From: a virus | Strand: one strand, 5' to 3' | Length of the DNA: 64,000 bases | Virus record (IMG/VR): IMGVR_UViG_3300026521_000466 | Location: 1 to 64,000 of that record | Shown here: piece by piece, positions 27,001 through 34,529 of the stretch | Position numbering within the stretch: the stretch's first letter is position 1 | How the letters are laid out: every line of letters begins with the position of its first letter | The notes under the pieces: generated by a model | Databases searched by the model: none | The model's input: only the letters and a program-made list of their open reading frames with translations | Told to the model about the DNA's origin: nothing | Position numbers and translations under genes: made by a program

Positions 27001-30000
27001 TATGAAGTATACTAAAATAAAGAAAGCTGCAAAGGATGGTATTGATAAAGTAGATGTCGAGGCAGGTAAGAGTGGTTTGACAGGAGCAATAAATAAGCTA
27101 GTTAATATACTATCTCCTAAGAAGAAAATACAGGGTGATGAGGATGGCGATGGGCATAAAGACAACTCATGGTGGTCTATTCTTAGAAACAGAAAAAAAG
27201 AGAAAGAGAAAGAGGATAGTAAGAAGACAGTTGAGAAAGAGGAGAAAAAAGATGAGAGTTTTTTAACTAAAATATTTAAAACACTTGGACTTACTCTATT
27301 ACCGACGTTAATAGGCAAAATGTATACAGCCACTACTACCGCATTCTCTATATTGAAGGACATAGGAAAATCAGTATGGGGCGTTGGAAAGTTCTTTGGT
27401 TTCGGAGAGAAAGGAATGAATATAACTTCAATGTTTACTACATTTGCAAAGTATATAGGCACTAGCATGGCAGCATCATCATTAATGTCTGGTGGTTTTG
27501 TGTCGAAACTCATAGGTCATGCATTTACCATGTTAGGCATGAAAAAAGTTGGCGACTTCTTCAAAGGTGCTGGAAAAGCAGCTAATGAGAGCTCTAAGAA
27601 AATGATGAAAGGTAAATCTGTTTTCAGTAAGTTACTGAATGTAGCTAAACGACATAAAGGGAAATTACTATTAGCTACAGCCGCGGCAGGTATGTTTTCG
27701 GCAACACAATCAGAAGCATCTGATGATTTTGAATTGCCTGATATTAATTTACATGGAGCAGAAAAATCTAAAGAAGAGGATTCGGTTAAGGAAACAGGAG
27801 ATGATAATAGCGCTATCAGTATGGGCACTGATATAGCAACTGCTATGGCTGGAACATATGTGGTTGATAAAGTTATTGATAAAGTAGTTGGTGCGTTTAA
27901 GAAAAAAGATCCTAAAACTAAGGTTGTTGAGGAGCAGGCTAAAAAATCAGCTACTGGAGCAACAAAATGGCTTAGTAATAAGATAAAGTTATTGAAAAAT
28001 CCGAAAGTAGCTAAACGAATTGCTAAAATGGGTATTAAAAAGATACCTGGCATTGGATTGGTTGCTAGTCTAGGAACATCTATTGCAGATATGGCTGCCG
28101 GTAAATATAAAAGTGCAGGGCTTGGCGTACTCAGTGGTCTTTTGTCTATGATACCAGTTGTTGGCACGGTAGCGTCTATAGGTGTTGATATGTATGCGGA
28201 TGAGCCATCTAAAATAGAGTCTAAGCAAGAAATAGATGCTAAAGACCTTAGGGCTTCGCAAATAGCTGATGATATATTAGCTAATGAAAAGCAAGCAGAA
28301 TCTAATAAGAAAATAAATGAGGGTAAAGTATTAAAAGATAGATTTGATGCTATGGTTGCTGACAAGGGTGTTGTTGCAGAGAATACTTATAAGTCTAAAA
28401 AAGGAAAAGCTTCTATTACTTTTTATAAGAAAGATAATAAAATAGTTGGGCGAAAAATAGTTAATGCCGAGGGCAAAGTTACAGCAGCAATAAATGTTAA
28501 CGGAAAATTAAAGACATTTGATTATGATGTTGATAAACAACAAGTAAAACCTCTTAAAACAATAGATTATACTAAAAAGAAACCGCATGCAATAGAAAAA
28601 ACAGAAGTTGGAAATGCTGTAGTTCATGGGCACGAAGAGACTACCGCTTCCACACAGCCGCCCAAAATAATTAGAAAAATAATAACTAAGGGTGATAGAG
28701 TATTATTAGAATTCATTTCTAATAAAGAGAGCTCCAAGGGGGATCGCGGATATAATATGGTTGTTGGTAATGTAGATATAGGTAATAAGAAACTCACAGA
28801 GATGACCATCTTAGAGATATATAAATTGCAATCTATAATTAAATCACAATATAAAAAATCAGGCGCAGTCGGTAAATATCAGTTTGTGCCAATAACACTA
28901 AAAGAAACTGTGTCTCAATCTAAAAATTTAGGCATTACTAATAAAACACTTTTTACACCATTGACCCAGGATGTTTTAATAAAACAGAGATTAATAAATA
29001 AAAGAAAATATGACCAGTGGAAACTTGGAAATCTTTCAGATGTTGAGTTTGCTTATGAACTGGCAAAAGAGTTTGCATCTATTAAAGTACCTGGTACAAA
29101 CCATGGATATTACGATGCCACCACCAGTAATGTAGGCACAGTAAACTCTAGTGCAGTAATTGACACATTAGTTAAAGTAAGAGAGATAGACGGGTGTAAG
29201 TCTCACCCCGATAATGTTAAGCACGATACGTCTAAAATAGCGGGCGAACATTCAAAAACTAAACAGGGCCAGAATAAGCAATCACAGCCAGCTACTGTCA
29301 GTGGTCCAATGGCCGGATTGAAAATGGCTATTAATGCAGTTATGGAATTTTTTGGTGCTGAAGCGCCGACATCATTATCAACTCAACCAGCAAGAGAACT
29401 TGAAGATGCAGAGGGCAGACCTACGGTAAATATGGACTCCACAGTAGGTAATCTAAATAAGACTCCTATAGAATTGCCAGGTGGTGTAGATGCAGAACTT
29501 TGCGGCATAAAGGCAAAAAGGCTCTCCGCATTAGCATTTGGTAAAGCGGTAGCAATGGCTAATAACAGACATTTTAAAGGCGGTAAAGCTGAATACCTTA
29601 TGGTGCACAATACAGCAGGATCATCTCTCTATTTAGGTAGGATGAAGAAAGACGGTTATGGTACACAGTTATGGATTGATAAATCTGGTGCTGTTACTAT
29701 CATAGGTGATATTACACAGATCTATTATCATGTCGGCCCTGTAAAACCAGAGTGGAAAGGAAAAGTTAGTTCTTATAATACTATAGGTATTGAAATGGTC
29801 TGTGCTTATAAGAATGGTGAGTGGGAACCATATACAGAAGCACAAAAGAAAGCGTTATTGCAAGTAGGTTCATGCATTATGAAAAAGTTTGGAATTGACA
29901 GAGATCATATACTTTATCATGAGCAGGTATCCTATAAAACAAAAGACGAAGGCCGAATAGGCGCAATGATGTTAAAAGGCGTGGATGTAGGCGATTCAAA

Positions 30001-30430
30001 AGAACCTGATCAAGTAGTGTCAAAGCAAGCTGATGTGAGTGCCAACGTTGCTATGCCGAGGAACCAGCATGCAAAGAAAGAACTAGATGATGCAGAAGGT
30101 ATTAAACACATGGTTGTAAATAAAACAACCAGTAAGAAAAATAAAGATCGTATATCCTCACTTTCAAATTCTACACTTGATATAATAGATCCAAGTGCCG
30201 ATATACTACGTGCGAATAATGATCTATTAGATTTAGGATATAAACGACTTAATACATTAGAATCTATTGAGAAATATATGAAGATAATGGCCGAGAAGGA
30301 CAATGCCACAATACACCATCATTATGATGAAAATAAGAAAATAATAAAAACTGAAAAGATAGAAAATGAGAATAAGAAAACCTTTGATGTTATAGAGAAA
30401 GATAAAGAGCCAAAAATAAAACTGAAGTAG
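24098..30430 (+). CDS. giant tail tape-measure/cell-puncturing protein with two peptidoglycan hydrolase domains
   Basis: A 2110-residue protein. The N-terminus is acidic (DDLDMGLDDLDNEIDNMD). Long helical and coiled-coil regions fill most of the chain, with a repeated module at about 735-760 and 873-900 (KGKVEETELYK and KGKVKDTEVYK). Hydrophobic stretches at about 1055-1110 and 1310-1370 resemble tape-measure membrane-active segments. About 1535-1690 looks like a lysozyme/transglycosylase fold: catalytic E in SNKESSKGDRGYN, then SGAVGKYQFVPITL. About 1825-1965 is an Amidase_2 domain with VHNTAG, YYHVGP, NTIGIEMV and HEQVSYKTKDEG. It sets tail length and opens the cell wall during DNA entry. 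phiKZ gp181 occupies the same position and carries a transglycosylase. Confidence 0.9.
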   Translation: MADFDDLDMGLDDLDNEIDNMDIGGGNTNLKDNRKPIVKAASNAVAGIKENIKTDGVVKNASKIINSAMPSVLGDKGSDGLKEVTEEVIDSIDEVKEATQKAASPLLKNLKRTLPKDSMFSSFVDKIASVTGIDLDRSSSALSEPSEDDKISASITETFQGITNNLNETQTKMAALSASVADENTKRVLSSQHGIFNVLLYNSRIADTYYRKSIELSYKQLFELKRIVKTQISLNEINVEKLDAIVKNTGLPDAIKLRTSEAVKRQFQANVGESLYQTMISNNDWIQTAKKGIRRKVGNFKNSVVDAFMIGNESLNGYNDMNEMMSGDMLDPEFMTPEQMAAMSKEGILAGQATDFGKTSIGRLIGKRLSKTKIGRRIKSNTDYVMANPYEFAKEKKAESTGIASWLWGLGASVLKPDTMYQDIKINHKAYGINDIAQWDGRSYMTLNSVIPGYLSKMLNELMTMNGKQPTDLKFDYTKRAFRSVSSVTKDLRKELSDEYTQKNVGTRFNTLVDRLENSSDIKLSTKERRKFIKALANHEGPLDVDRIEKQIANGKFIKGLSAKEKMKFTSLIKNAGGEQYFDKEGKLVTDSERRFEVNDMLRSVANSKINARERIERLIEDGFKEPLIKSGIVTYDKYDDSYTIDYDKYNDFNISAMMDAYDNNILHITKSKKESYRNAQSIKKAATGVKETTVNLLNTGKEKAGTFIKDKKIDKYFKEKFGIIKSGAKDIYNGLKGKVEETELYKTVANYLDAQLKPLRDEYVSLKARLKVADGEESIKLNAMLKEVESSIRSIEKEKQYYAKLKAKALKTKKYLESSDAYSVEKDIIKIYGKLKSGAVNIIEDRELDVMYKDITDLSANIASGTKSIFTSMKGKVKDTEVYKQTKEYYDTQTKKLEEKESMLEAAIETLPPEKRSKARRKLKKSRVKIARGRRKAEKELQNISKDTIRTKASETGAQIFGTLKEDMKYTKIKKAAKDGIDKVDVEAGKSGLTGAINKLVNILSPKKKIQGDEDGDGHKDNSWWSILRNRKKEKEKEDSKKTVEKEEKKDESFLTKIFKTLGLTLLPTLIGKMYTATTTAFSILKDIGKSVWGVGKFFGFGEKGMNITSMFTTFAKYIGTSMAASSLMSGGFVSKLIGHAFTMLGMKKVGDFFKGAGKAANESSKKMMKGKSVFSKLLNVAKRHKGKLLLATAAAGMFSATQSEASDDFELPDINLHGAEKSKEEDSVKETGDDNSAISMGTDIATAMAGTYVVDKVIDKVVGAFKKKDPKTKVVEEQAKKSATGATKWLSNKIKLLKNPKVAKRIAKMGIKKIPGIGLVASLGTSIADMAAGKYKSAGLGVLSGLLSMIPVVGTVASIGVDMYADEPSKIESKQEIDAKDLRASQIADDILANEKQAESNKKINEGKVLKDRFDAMVADKGVVAENTYKSKKGKASITFYKKDNKIVGRKIVNAEGKVTAAINVNGKLKTFDYDVDKQQVKPLKTIDYTKKKPHAIEKTEVGNAVVHGHEETTASTQPPKIIRKIITKGDRVLLEFISNKESSKGDRGYNMVVGNVDIGNKKLTEMTILEIYKLQSIIKSQYKKSGAVGKYQFVPITLKETVSQSKNLGITNKTLFTPLTQDVLIKQRLINKRKYDQWKLGNLSDVEFAYELAKEFASIKVPGTNHGYYDATTSNVGTVNSSAVIDTLVKVREIDGCKSHPDNVKHDTSKIAGEHSKTKQGQNKQSQPATVSGPMAGLKMAINAVMEFFGAEAPTSLSTQPARELEDAEGRPTVNMDSTVGNLNKTPIELPGGVDAELCGIKAKRLSALAFGKAVAMANNRHFKGGKAEYLMVHNTAGSSLYLGRMKKDGYGTQLWIDKSGAVTIIGDITQIYYHVGPVKPEWKGKVSSYNTIGIEMVCAYKNGEWEPYTEAQKKALLQVGSCIMKKFGIDRDHILYHEQVSYKTKDEGRIGAMMLKGVDVGDSKEPDQVVSKQADVSANVAMPRNQHAKKELDDAEGIKHMVVNKTTSKKNKDRISSLSNSTLDIIDPSADILRANNDLLDLGYKRLNTLESIEKYMKIMAEKDNATIHHHYDENKKIIKTEKIENENKKTFDVIEKDKEPKIKLK

Positions 30431-30453
30431 TTACCGGGACTGCCCGGTAACTA
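30428..30453. terminator. bidirectional terminator containing both convergent stop codons
   Basis: Eleven-bp perfect stem TAGTTACCGGG / CCCGGTAACTA around ACTG. The left arm holds the tape-measure stop TAG (30428-30430) and, on the other strand, the TAA stop of the 104-residue gene (30431-30433). Confidence 0.75.
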
Positions 30454-30745
30454 TATCTTTTAGTATTTCTGTATATTCTATTTTTTCAAGAAATATATTT
30501 AATAGTTTGATAAATAGTTCATCAAACTTCCCCGCCCGCGCTTTTAGTATCTTTGTATTAATGTGAGTTAATATTTTATTGTCCTCACATTCATACGTGA
30601 ACCAGATAACATCTCGATAATCTATTAGATCTCGCATAGGTATAATCTCTATAGGGTCTATTATTATATCACCGATGCGTTCCATTTCATCGTCAAATGA
30701 AATGGTCTCTTTAAATTTGTTCCTCATATACCCATCTATGTTCAT
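30431..30745 (-). CDS. hypothetical protein co-transcribed with the macrodomain gene, 104 residues
   Basis: No family recognised. Acidic N-terminal half with Ile/Asp-rich strands (GDIIIDPIEIIPMRDLIDYRD), then a strand pair around WFTYECEDNK and C-terminal helices. It begins ten bases after the macrodomain stop with TAGGAGGAGTAAA, so it is translated from the same early-looking transcript and may act in the same process. Confidence 0.72.
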   Translation of the reverse strand: MNIDGYMRNKFKETISFDDEMERIGDIIIDPIEIIPMRDLIDYRDVIWFTYECEDNKILTHINTKILKARAGKFDELFIKLLNIFLEKIEYTEILKDIVTGQSR

Positions 30746-30755
30746 TTTACTCCTC

Positions 30756-31184
30756 CTAGAAGTTTACTTTTATAACATCGATATCACTCCCATCAAAGAC
30801 TTCGTCTATAGCTTTACTCACATTATCTTTTGATAATCCACCTAAGCCACACCCTATTGGTGGTATTACTATGGATTTCATTTCATGGTCTTCCATATAG
30901 TTTCGTATACTTCTTAAACCAATGTATATCCAATACAGACGAGACGGATCTCTCCAATGCTCTTTAGTGGCTAGATGAAATATTTCGTTATATCCTTTGA
31001 TGTTACTTTTTGTTAATACTATATCTCCTCCGTTCAAACCTTGTGTTTTACAGACGCGTTTATACATTTCATAACTTTCGTGGTCTTTTTCCTTTACGGA
31101 AAGAGCCAATCCTTTGCCCATTACACCCTGTGTATTTACAGGATTAATAAATGCGTCTGCTTTCATCGCAAACAAGTCTGTCAT
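30756..31184 (-). CDS. DarG-type macrodomain protein (ADP-ribosyl hydrolase)
   Basis: A 142-residue single macrodomain. It keeps the ribose/ADP-binding motifs in order: FINPVNTQGVMGKGLAL (residues 12-28), LATKEHWRDPSR (71-82) and VIPPIGCGLGGL (106-117). The NPVNT.GVMGKGLA and K.HWR patterns are those of DarG and TARG1/ALC1-like macrodomains. DarG removes ADP-ribose from thymidine in DNA and neutralises the DarT toxin, an anti-phage defence. Here there is no DarT and no C-terminal DarT-binding domain. An early-type promoter lies 29 bases upstream, so I infer a counter-defence enzyme reversing nucleic-acid or protein ADP-ribosylation early in infection. Housekeeping removal of ADP-ribose metabolites is the alternative. 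Confidence 0.88.
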   Translation of the reverse strand: MTDLFAMKADAFINPVNTQGVMGKGLALSVKEKDHESYEMYKRVCKTQGLNGGDIVLTKSNIKGYNEIFHLATKEHWRDPSRLYWIYIGLRSIRNYMEDHEMKSIVIPPIGCGLGGLSKDNVSKAIDEVFDGSDIDVIKVNF

Positions 31185-31212
31185 GCCTCATCCTTTTTAT
31201 ATTATTATATGA

Positions 31213-31222
31213 CAATAATATG
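31213..31222 (-). promoter_or_regulatory. candidate leftward early promoter (copy 3) before the macrodomain gene
   Basis: Leftward CATATTATTGTC, a shortened match to the seven-copy motif, 29 bases before the macrodomain start. The 174-base gap 31185-31358 otherwise holds the GroEL-side hairpin and no gene I would support. Confidence 0.4.
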
Positions 31223-31324
31223 TCCCTTAGCTAGAAATCATCGCTCTAGTTATTGTATTTTTTTCATTTTTTCGCCTAGCCAGCCCTGCCATAAAACTGA
31301 TTAGATGACTACTCCTTGATTTTA

Positions 31325-31346
31325 CCCAGCCCTCTCATGGGCAGGG
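31325..31346. terminator. hairpin downstream of the GroEL gene
   Basis: CCCAGCCC and GGGCAGGG pair (one A-A mismatch) around TCTCAT, just past the GroEL stop codon at 31359. The T-run lies on the plus-strand side (TTTTATCTTTTTTT), so its orientation as a terminator is unclear. Confidence 0.5.
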
Positions 31347-31358
31347 TTTTATCTTTTT

Positions 31359-32951
31359 TTAGATCTTATCACTATCATCGATGGTGATTGCCACTCTTGT
31401 AGTTAAGAGATTGCATGCTGCTGATACAGCGTTCTTTAACGCTGTTTCAGTTACCAGATATGGATCAACAATACCATGCTCGAAGATGTTATCAACTATT
31501 CTGTTTTTAGTCAAGTGATAGAATCTATTTTCTTCGCATGAGATACTGGCAAGCTGTTCTGCTTGGGTGTCATCAGGCGATGCATCATAATAATTCATAA
31601 TCAGCTGATATAGTGGATCGCATAGCACAGACCATACCACCCGTGTTCCAGGAGTCATATTTGATATATCACTATGATACTCTTTATATATTTTATTATA
31701 AATGCTGGATAACGCATTTCCACCCCCTGGCACTACACCCTGTTTCAATGCAGCATCTACCGCAGCTACAGTGTCATCGTATCTGTCTTTTCTCTCTTTG
31801 GCCTCTGCCTCTGTACTACCACCCACATAGATAGTGGATATTTGGCCTGATAGTTTAATTACCCTCTCTTCTAGTTTACCTTTTAAGAAAGGATCATCTT
31901 CTTCATCAATAGCTTTAGTTAATGCTTCGAGATGATCTTTTAATGTATCAGCATCAGCAGATCTTTTTAAGACGATCTCTTCAGTAGTAAGTTCAATCTC
32001 ATCTACTTCTCCTAATTTGATAGGCCCGCAGGATTCGGTTGTTGTAATGCCTGTATAAGCAGCGATATCCATGGCAGTGTCTTTTTTTCTTTCTCCGAAC
32101 CCATCTAGTTTCACAAAGACAATATCCAAGCCCGACTGTCTAATTCTAAGTTGTCCAGCTACTAGATTTGGTACTATCTTGTCAGCTATATCTTTTACGA
32201 AGATCACCAATCTTTTAGGCTTATTCTCTCCAAGACTTGCGATAATGTGTTCAATGTCTTCAGCACTACTGATCTCTTTATAATGAACCAATACTTTTGC
32301 ATTAACCATTGTATGTTTCATATCTACATTCGTAAAGATATCTCTCGATATTGGATCATGCCTATATGTAAGCCCGCTTGTAGTATGGACTTTATCGATA
32401 TGCGTCTGTCCTTCTTCTACTTTCACAACACCGTTCTCATCAGCTGCCCTATACGCATCCACTACAACTTTTGCGATGGTCTCATCTCTGTTTGATGATA
32501 TCATGGCAATATCATATGTCAGAGGGCTGTGTATGTCTATAGTCTTTTTCATATTACCCAATTCAGCAATGATTGGATAAATTGCCTCCTTCATATCTCT
32601 CGTCAGTTCGATAGGGGAAATGTTTTCATTCTCCATCATGGACCGACCAGCTATATATAGTCGTGTTGATAATAGTACACTTGTAGTTGTACCATCACCG
32701 GCAGTAAGTGCTGTTTCTCTAGCTGCTTGCCGTACAAGCTTTATTGCCATATTTTCAATATGGTCACGTGACTCAACATGTTCTGCTACAGTAACGCCGT
32801 CTTTTGTCAAATGGGGATCGCCTGCATAATCCTCGATAAGTACGTTTGCTCCACCAGGTCCCATTGTGGCTACCACAGCATCAAAGAGGGTTGTTAGCCC
32901 GTTCTCGATTGTATTTGTTAAACCGCTATGGCTGAAATGTGTTTGTTTCAT
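31359..32951 (-). CDS. groEL: phage GroEL-type chaperonin
   Basis: A 530-residue complete group I chaperonin. The ATPase signatures are intact: MGPGGANVLIE (about 30-40), LTKDGVTVAEHVE (48-60), TAGDGTTTSVLL (catalytic Asp in AGDGTTT) and DDTVAAVDAALKQGVVPGGG with the second catalytic Asp. The apical domain is recognisable (LDGFGERKKDTAMDIAAYTG for KAPGFGDRRKAML.DIA.LTG). The GGM-repeat tail of cellular GroEL is absent and the end is acidic (DDSDKI). No GroES gene is in the window. The phiKZ-like phage EL encodes a chaperonin that works without co-chaperonin, so the same may hold here. Early-motif copy 4 lies 60 bases upstream; AAGGAGTAATCAA precedes the ATG. Confidence 0.95.
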   Translation of the reverse strand: MKQTHFSHSGLTNTIENGLTTLFDAVVATMGPGGANVLIEDYAGDPHLTKDGVTVAEHVESRDHIENMAIKLVRQAARETALTAGDGTTTSVLLSTRLYIAGRSMMENENISPIELTRDMKEAIYPIIAELGNMKKTIDIHSPLTYDIAMISSNRDETIAKVVVDAYRAADENGVVKVEEGQTHIDKVHTTSGLTYRHDPISRDIFTNVDMKHTMVNAKVLVHYKEISSAEDIEHIIASLGENKPKRLVIFVKDIADKIVPNLVAGQLRIRQSGLDIVFVKLDGFGERKKDTAMDIAAYTGITTTESCGPIKLGEVDEIELTTEEIVLKRSADADTLKDHLEALTKAIDEEDDPFLKGKLEERVIKLSGQISTIYVGGSTEAEAKERKDRYDDTVAAVDAALKQGVVPGGGNALSSIYNKIYKEYHSDISNMTPGTRVVWSVLCDPLYQLIMNYYDASPDDTQAEQLASISCEENRFYHLTKNRIVDNIFEHGIVDPYLVTETALKNAVSAACNLLTTRVAITIDDSDKI

Positions 32952-33000
32952 TTGATTACTCCTTATGTTTTTTAGTTAATGTCTATCGACACACCTAAAC

Positions 33001-33021
33001 CTATACACCATAATAATATAC
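33001..33021 (-). promoter_or_regulatory. candidate leftward early promoter (copy 4) before GroEL
   Basis: Leftward GTATATTATTATGGTGTATAG. The only start codon it can serve is that of GroEL, 60 bases away, because the next gene upstream (33081-33194) is also leftward. Confidence 0.5.
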
Positions 33022-33070
33022 ATACATAAAATAATGCTCATCTTATTTTTTAAGAAAAAAAATATATACA

Positions 33071-33102
33071 GGTACAGGGACTAATCAAATAGTCCTTGTA
33101 CC
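33071..33102 (-). terminator. 13-bp hairpin covering the end of the 37-residue gene
   Basis: GGTACAGGGACTA (33071-33083) pairs with TAGTCCTTGTACC (33090-33102), one G-U pair, loop ATCAAA. The stop codon of the tiny gene lies inside the arm, as in other terminators here. A second 13-bp hairpin lies 10 bases away inside the gene. Confidence 0.55.
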
Positions 33103-33194
33103 CACTTTGAACGTGCCAGCAACAACGCCATTACTGTTGCTGGCACGCCGATGCCTACGAATGTAATCATCGTGATAGCCATATCTACAATCAT
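33081..33194 (-). CDS. 37-residue membrane peptide, or structured RNA locus
   Basis: The leftward frame encodes 37 residues: a single predicted membrane helix (about 6-27, ITMITFVGIGVPATVMALLL) followed by basic RSKWVQ. AAAGGAACATT precedes the ATG and early-motif copy 5 lies 63 bases upstream. Unusually, the frame contains a perfect 13-bp hairpin (arms CGTGCCAGCAACA 33112-33124 and TGTTGCTGGCACG 33135-33147) and ends in another. So this could be a tiny membrane protein, possibly toxin-like or inhibitor-like, or a stable small RNA. Membrane peptides of this size often modify the host envelope early; that is inference. Confidence 0.55.
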   Translation of the reverse strand: MIVDMAITMITFVGIGVPATVMALLLARSKWVQGLFD

Positions 33195-33250
33195 AATGTT
33201 CCTTTCTTTTTATTTAATTTTTAAGAACATGTAATGTATATGTCCTTAAT

Positions 33251-33266
33251 CTACTACAATAATATA
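33251..33266 (-). promoter_or_regulatory. candidate leftward early promoter (copy 5)
   Basis: Leftward TATATTATTGTAGTAG, 63 bases before the 37-residue gene. It lies in a divergent gap, but the orientation of the other copies favours the leftward gene. Confidence 0.5.
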
Positions 33267-33340
33267 TAAACGACACTTGTTGGAAATTGATGTTTTGTCT
33301 ATCCTTATTATTAATTGAATTTATTGCATAAGGAGATATT

Positions 33341-33730
33341 ATGGCTAAAGTAGCGGTATTATCCGATGAAGAGAAAAAAATATTTGAACAGAATTTAGGC
33401 CGTATGGGAGATATAGTAGATGATCTTTTTAAAGACGGTACGCCCGATACAAATAGAGATAAGAGACTTGCATTGGAAGCAATGGAAAAACAGAACGATA
33501 GTGTTTTGAAGTTAGCGGAAATAAGAAGTAAAGCAGCGCAAGAAGAGGGTGATGAAGCAGTGAAAGGCATAGTCGTTGAGTTATTAAAGCAGGCACGACT
33601 AACTAAATCACAGCCATCAGAAAGAGAGTTTGTCGATATTGATGAGGCGGAGGTAGAACCTATTCTGCCTACGGCATTGTCAATGGAAAAAGAGGAACTT
33701 AATATTGAAGATTTCGTAGAAGAGGAATAA
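33341..33730 (+). CDS. acidic helical protein, 129 residues
   Basis: No family recognised. Nearly all helix with long charged stretches (RDKRLALEAMEKQNDSVLKLAE) and a strongly acidic C-terminus (IEDFVEEE). Size and composition would suit a scaffold, adaptor or small terminase-like protein, but I see no diagnostic motif. AAGGAGATATT precedes the ATG and TTGAATTTAT (33315-33324) fits the second promoter class. It leads a three-gene rightward unit ending with the RuvC-like gene. Confidence 0.7.
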   Translation: MAKVAVLSDEEKKIFEQNLGRMGDIVDDLFKDGTPDTNRDKRLALEAMEKQNDSVLKLAEIRSKAAQEEGDEAVKGIVVELLKQARLTKSQPSEREFVDIDEAEVEPILPTALSMEKEELNIEDFVEEE

Positions 33731-33734
33731 TGGT

Positions 33735-34529
33735 ATGATAGTAAATAAAACAAACACGACAATATATTCATCAATAGTAGATGCCGTAGTAAAAACAGGC
33801 ACAGGTATTTTAAATCCTATTATAGGATCGACGTTAAATGAGAAATACCATATCAATATTACTTCTGATGCATCTGACATACCTACACTGGGATACTATG
33901 GTGTCGGTCTTTCCCCAGAGAGTATAGTTTCAGAAAATGACCTTGACCTTTATAAATACAGACACTCGCCTACGTCAATAGACTTGTTCAGGCCTGTGCC
34001 ATTTATTGCAAGAGATGCTAATGTTGGATTGACAGATATAGAAGAGAACACATATCGAATTAAAGTGCGTAAAGAGATAGATAATAAAACATATATACTC
34101 TGTTATCTTAAAAAGATTGACTTTGTAGACACTGAACCGACAGTCGGCACATTTGAACTGAATGAAGATGGGAACTATGTAATGTCTGTATATGACCCAG
34201 AAATAGATGCTACTAAAGAGATGCCTGTTGATAACGATTCAAATTTCTTTATAGGCACGTCACAATCAATGACATTGACACTGACCGATATTGAAATAGC
34301 TAATATTAAAGATGCAGTAGCTTTACTCTATCCGGAATTAGCATCTGAGTTAGTAGGTCAATATATAGGAGAACTGGCTATTTACCACGGAGTAGAAAAA
34401 CCAGAGCAAAGAGATGAGGCCTCAAAAGTACAAGCTGCTTATTTTATACAAAGACATTTTTCGTTAGACTCTGAAAAGTTTAAATATATTCTGAATATAG
34501 GTGGTATGACACCTAGGATATTCGGATGA
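33735..34529 (+). CDS. virion-type protein, 264 residues
   Basis: No family recognised. Beta-rich central part (TYRIKVRKEIDNKTYILCYLKKIDF) with a helical C-terminal third (DEASKVQAAYFIQRHFSL). It starts four bases after the previous stop and ends overlapping the start of the RuvC-like gene (ATGA), so the three genes form one translational unit. A virion or tail-completion role is a guess from composition. Confidence 0.65.
   Translation: MIVNKTNTTIYSSIVDAVVKTGTGILNPIIGSTLNEKYHINITSDASDIPTLGYYGVGLSPESIVSENDLDLYKYRHSPTSIDLFRPVPFIARDANVGLTDIEENTYRIKVRKEIDNKTYILCYLKKIDFVDTEPTVGTFELNEDGNYVMSVYDPEIDATKEMPVDNDSNFFIGTSQSMTLTLTDIEIANIKDAVALLYPELASELVGQYIGELAIYHGVEKPEQRDEASKVQAAYFIQRHFSLDSEKFKYILNIGGMTPRIFG

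Noticed and set aside
31185-31358. Possible 21-codon leftward gene (MAGLARRKNEK...) between GroEL and the macrodomain
   Set aside because: The AAGGAG is about 20 bases away from the ATG, too far, and the frame crosses the likely promoter region.
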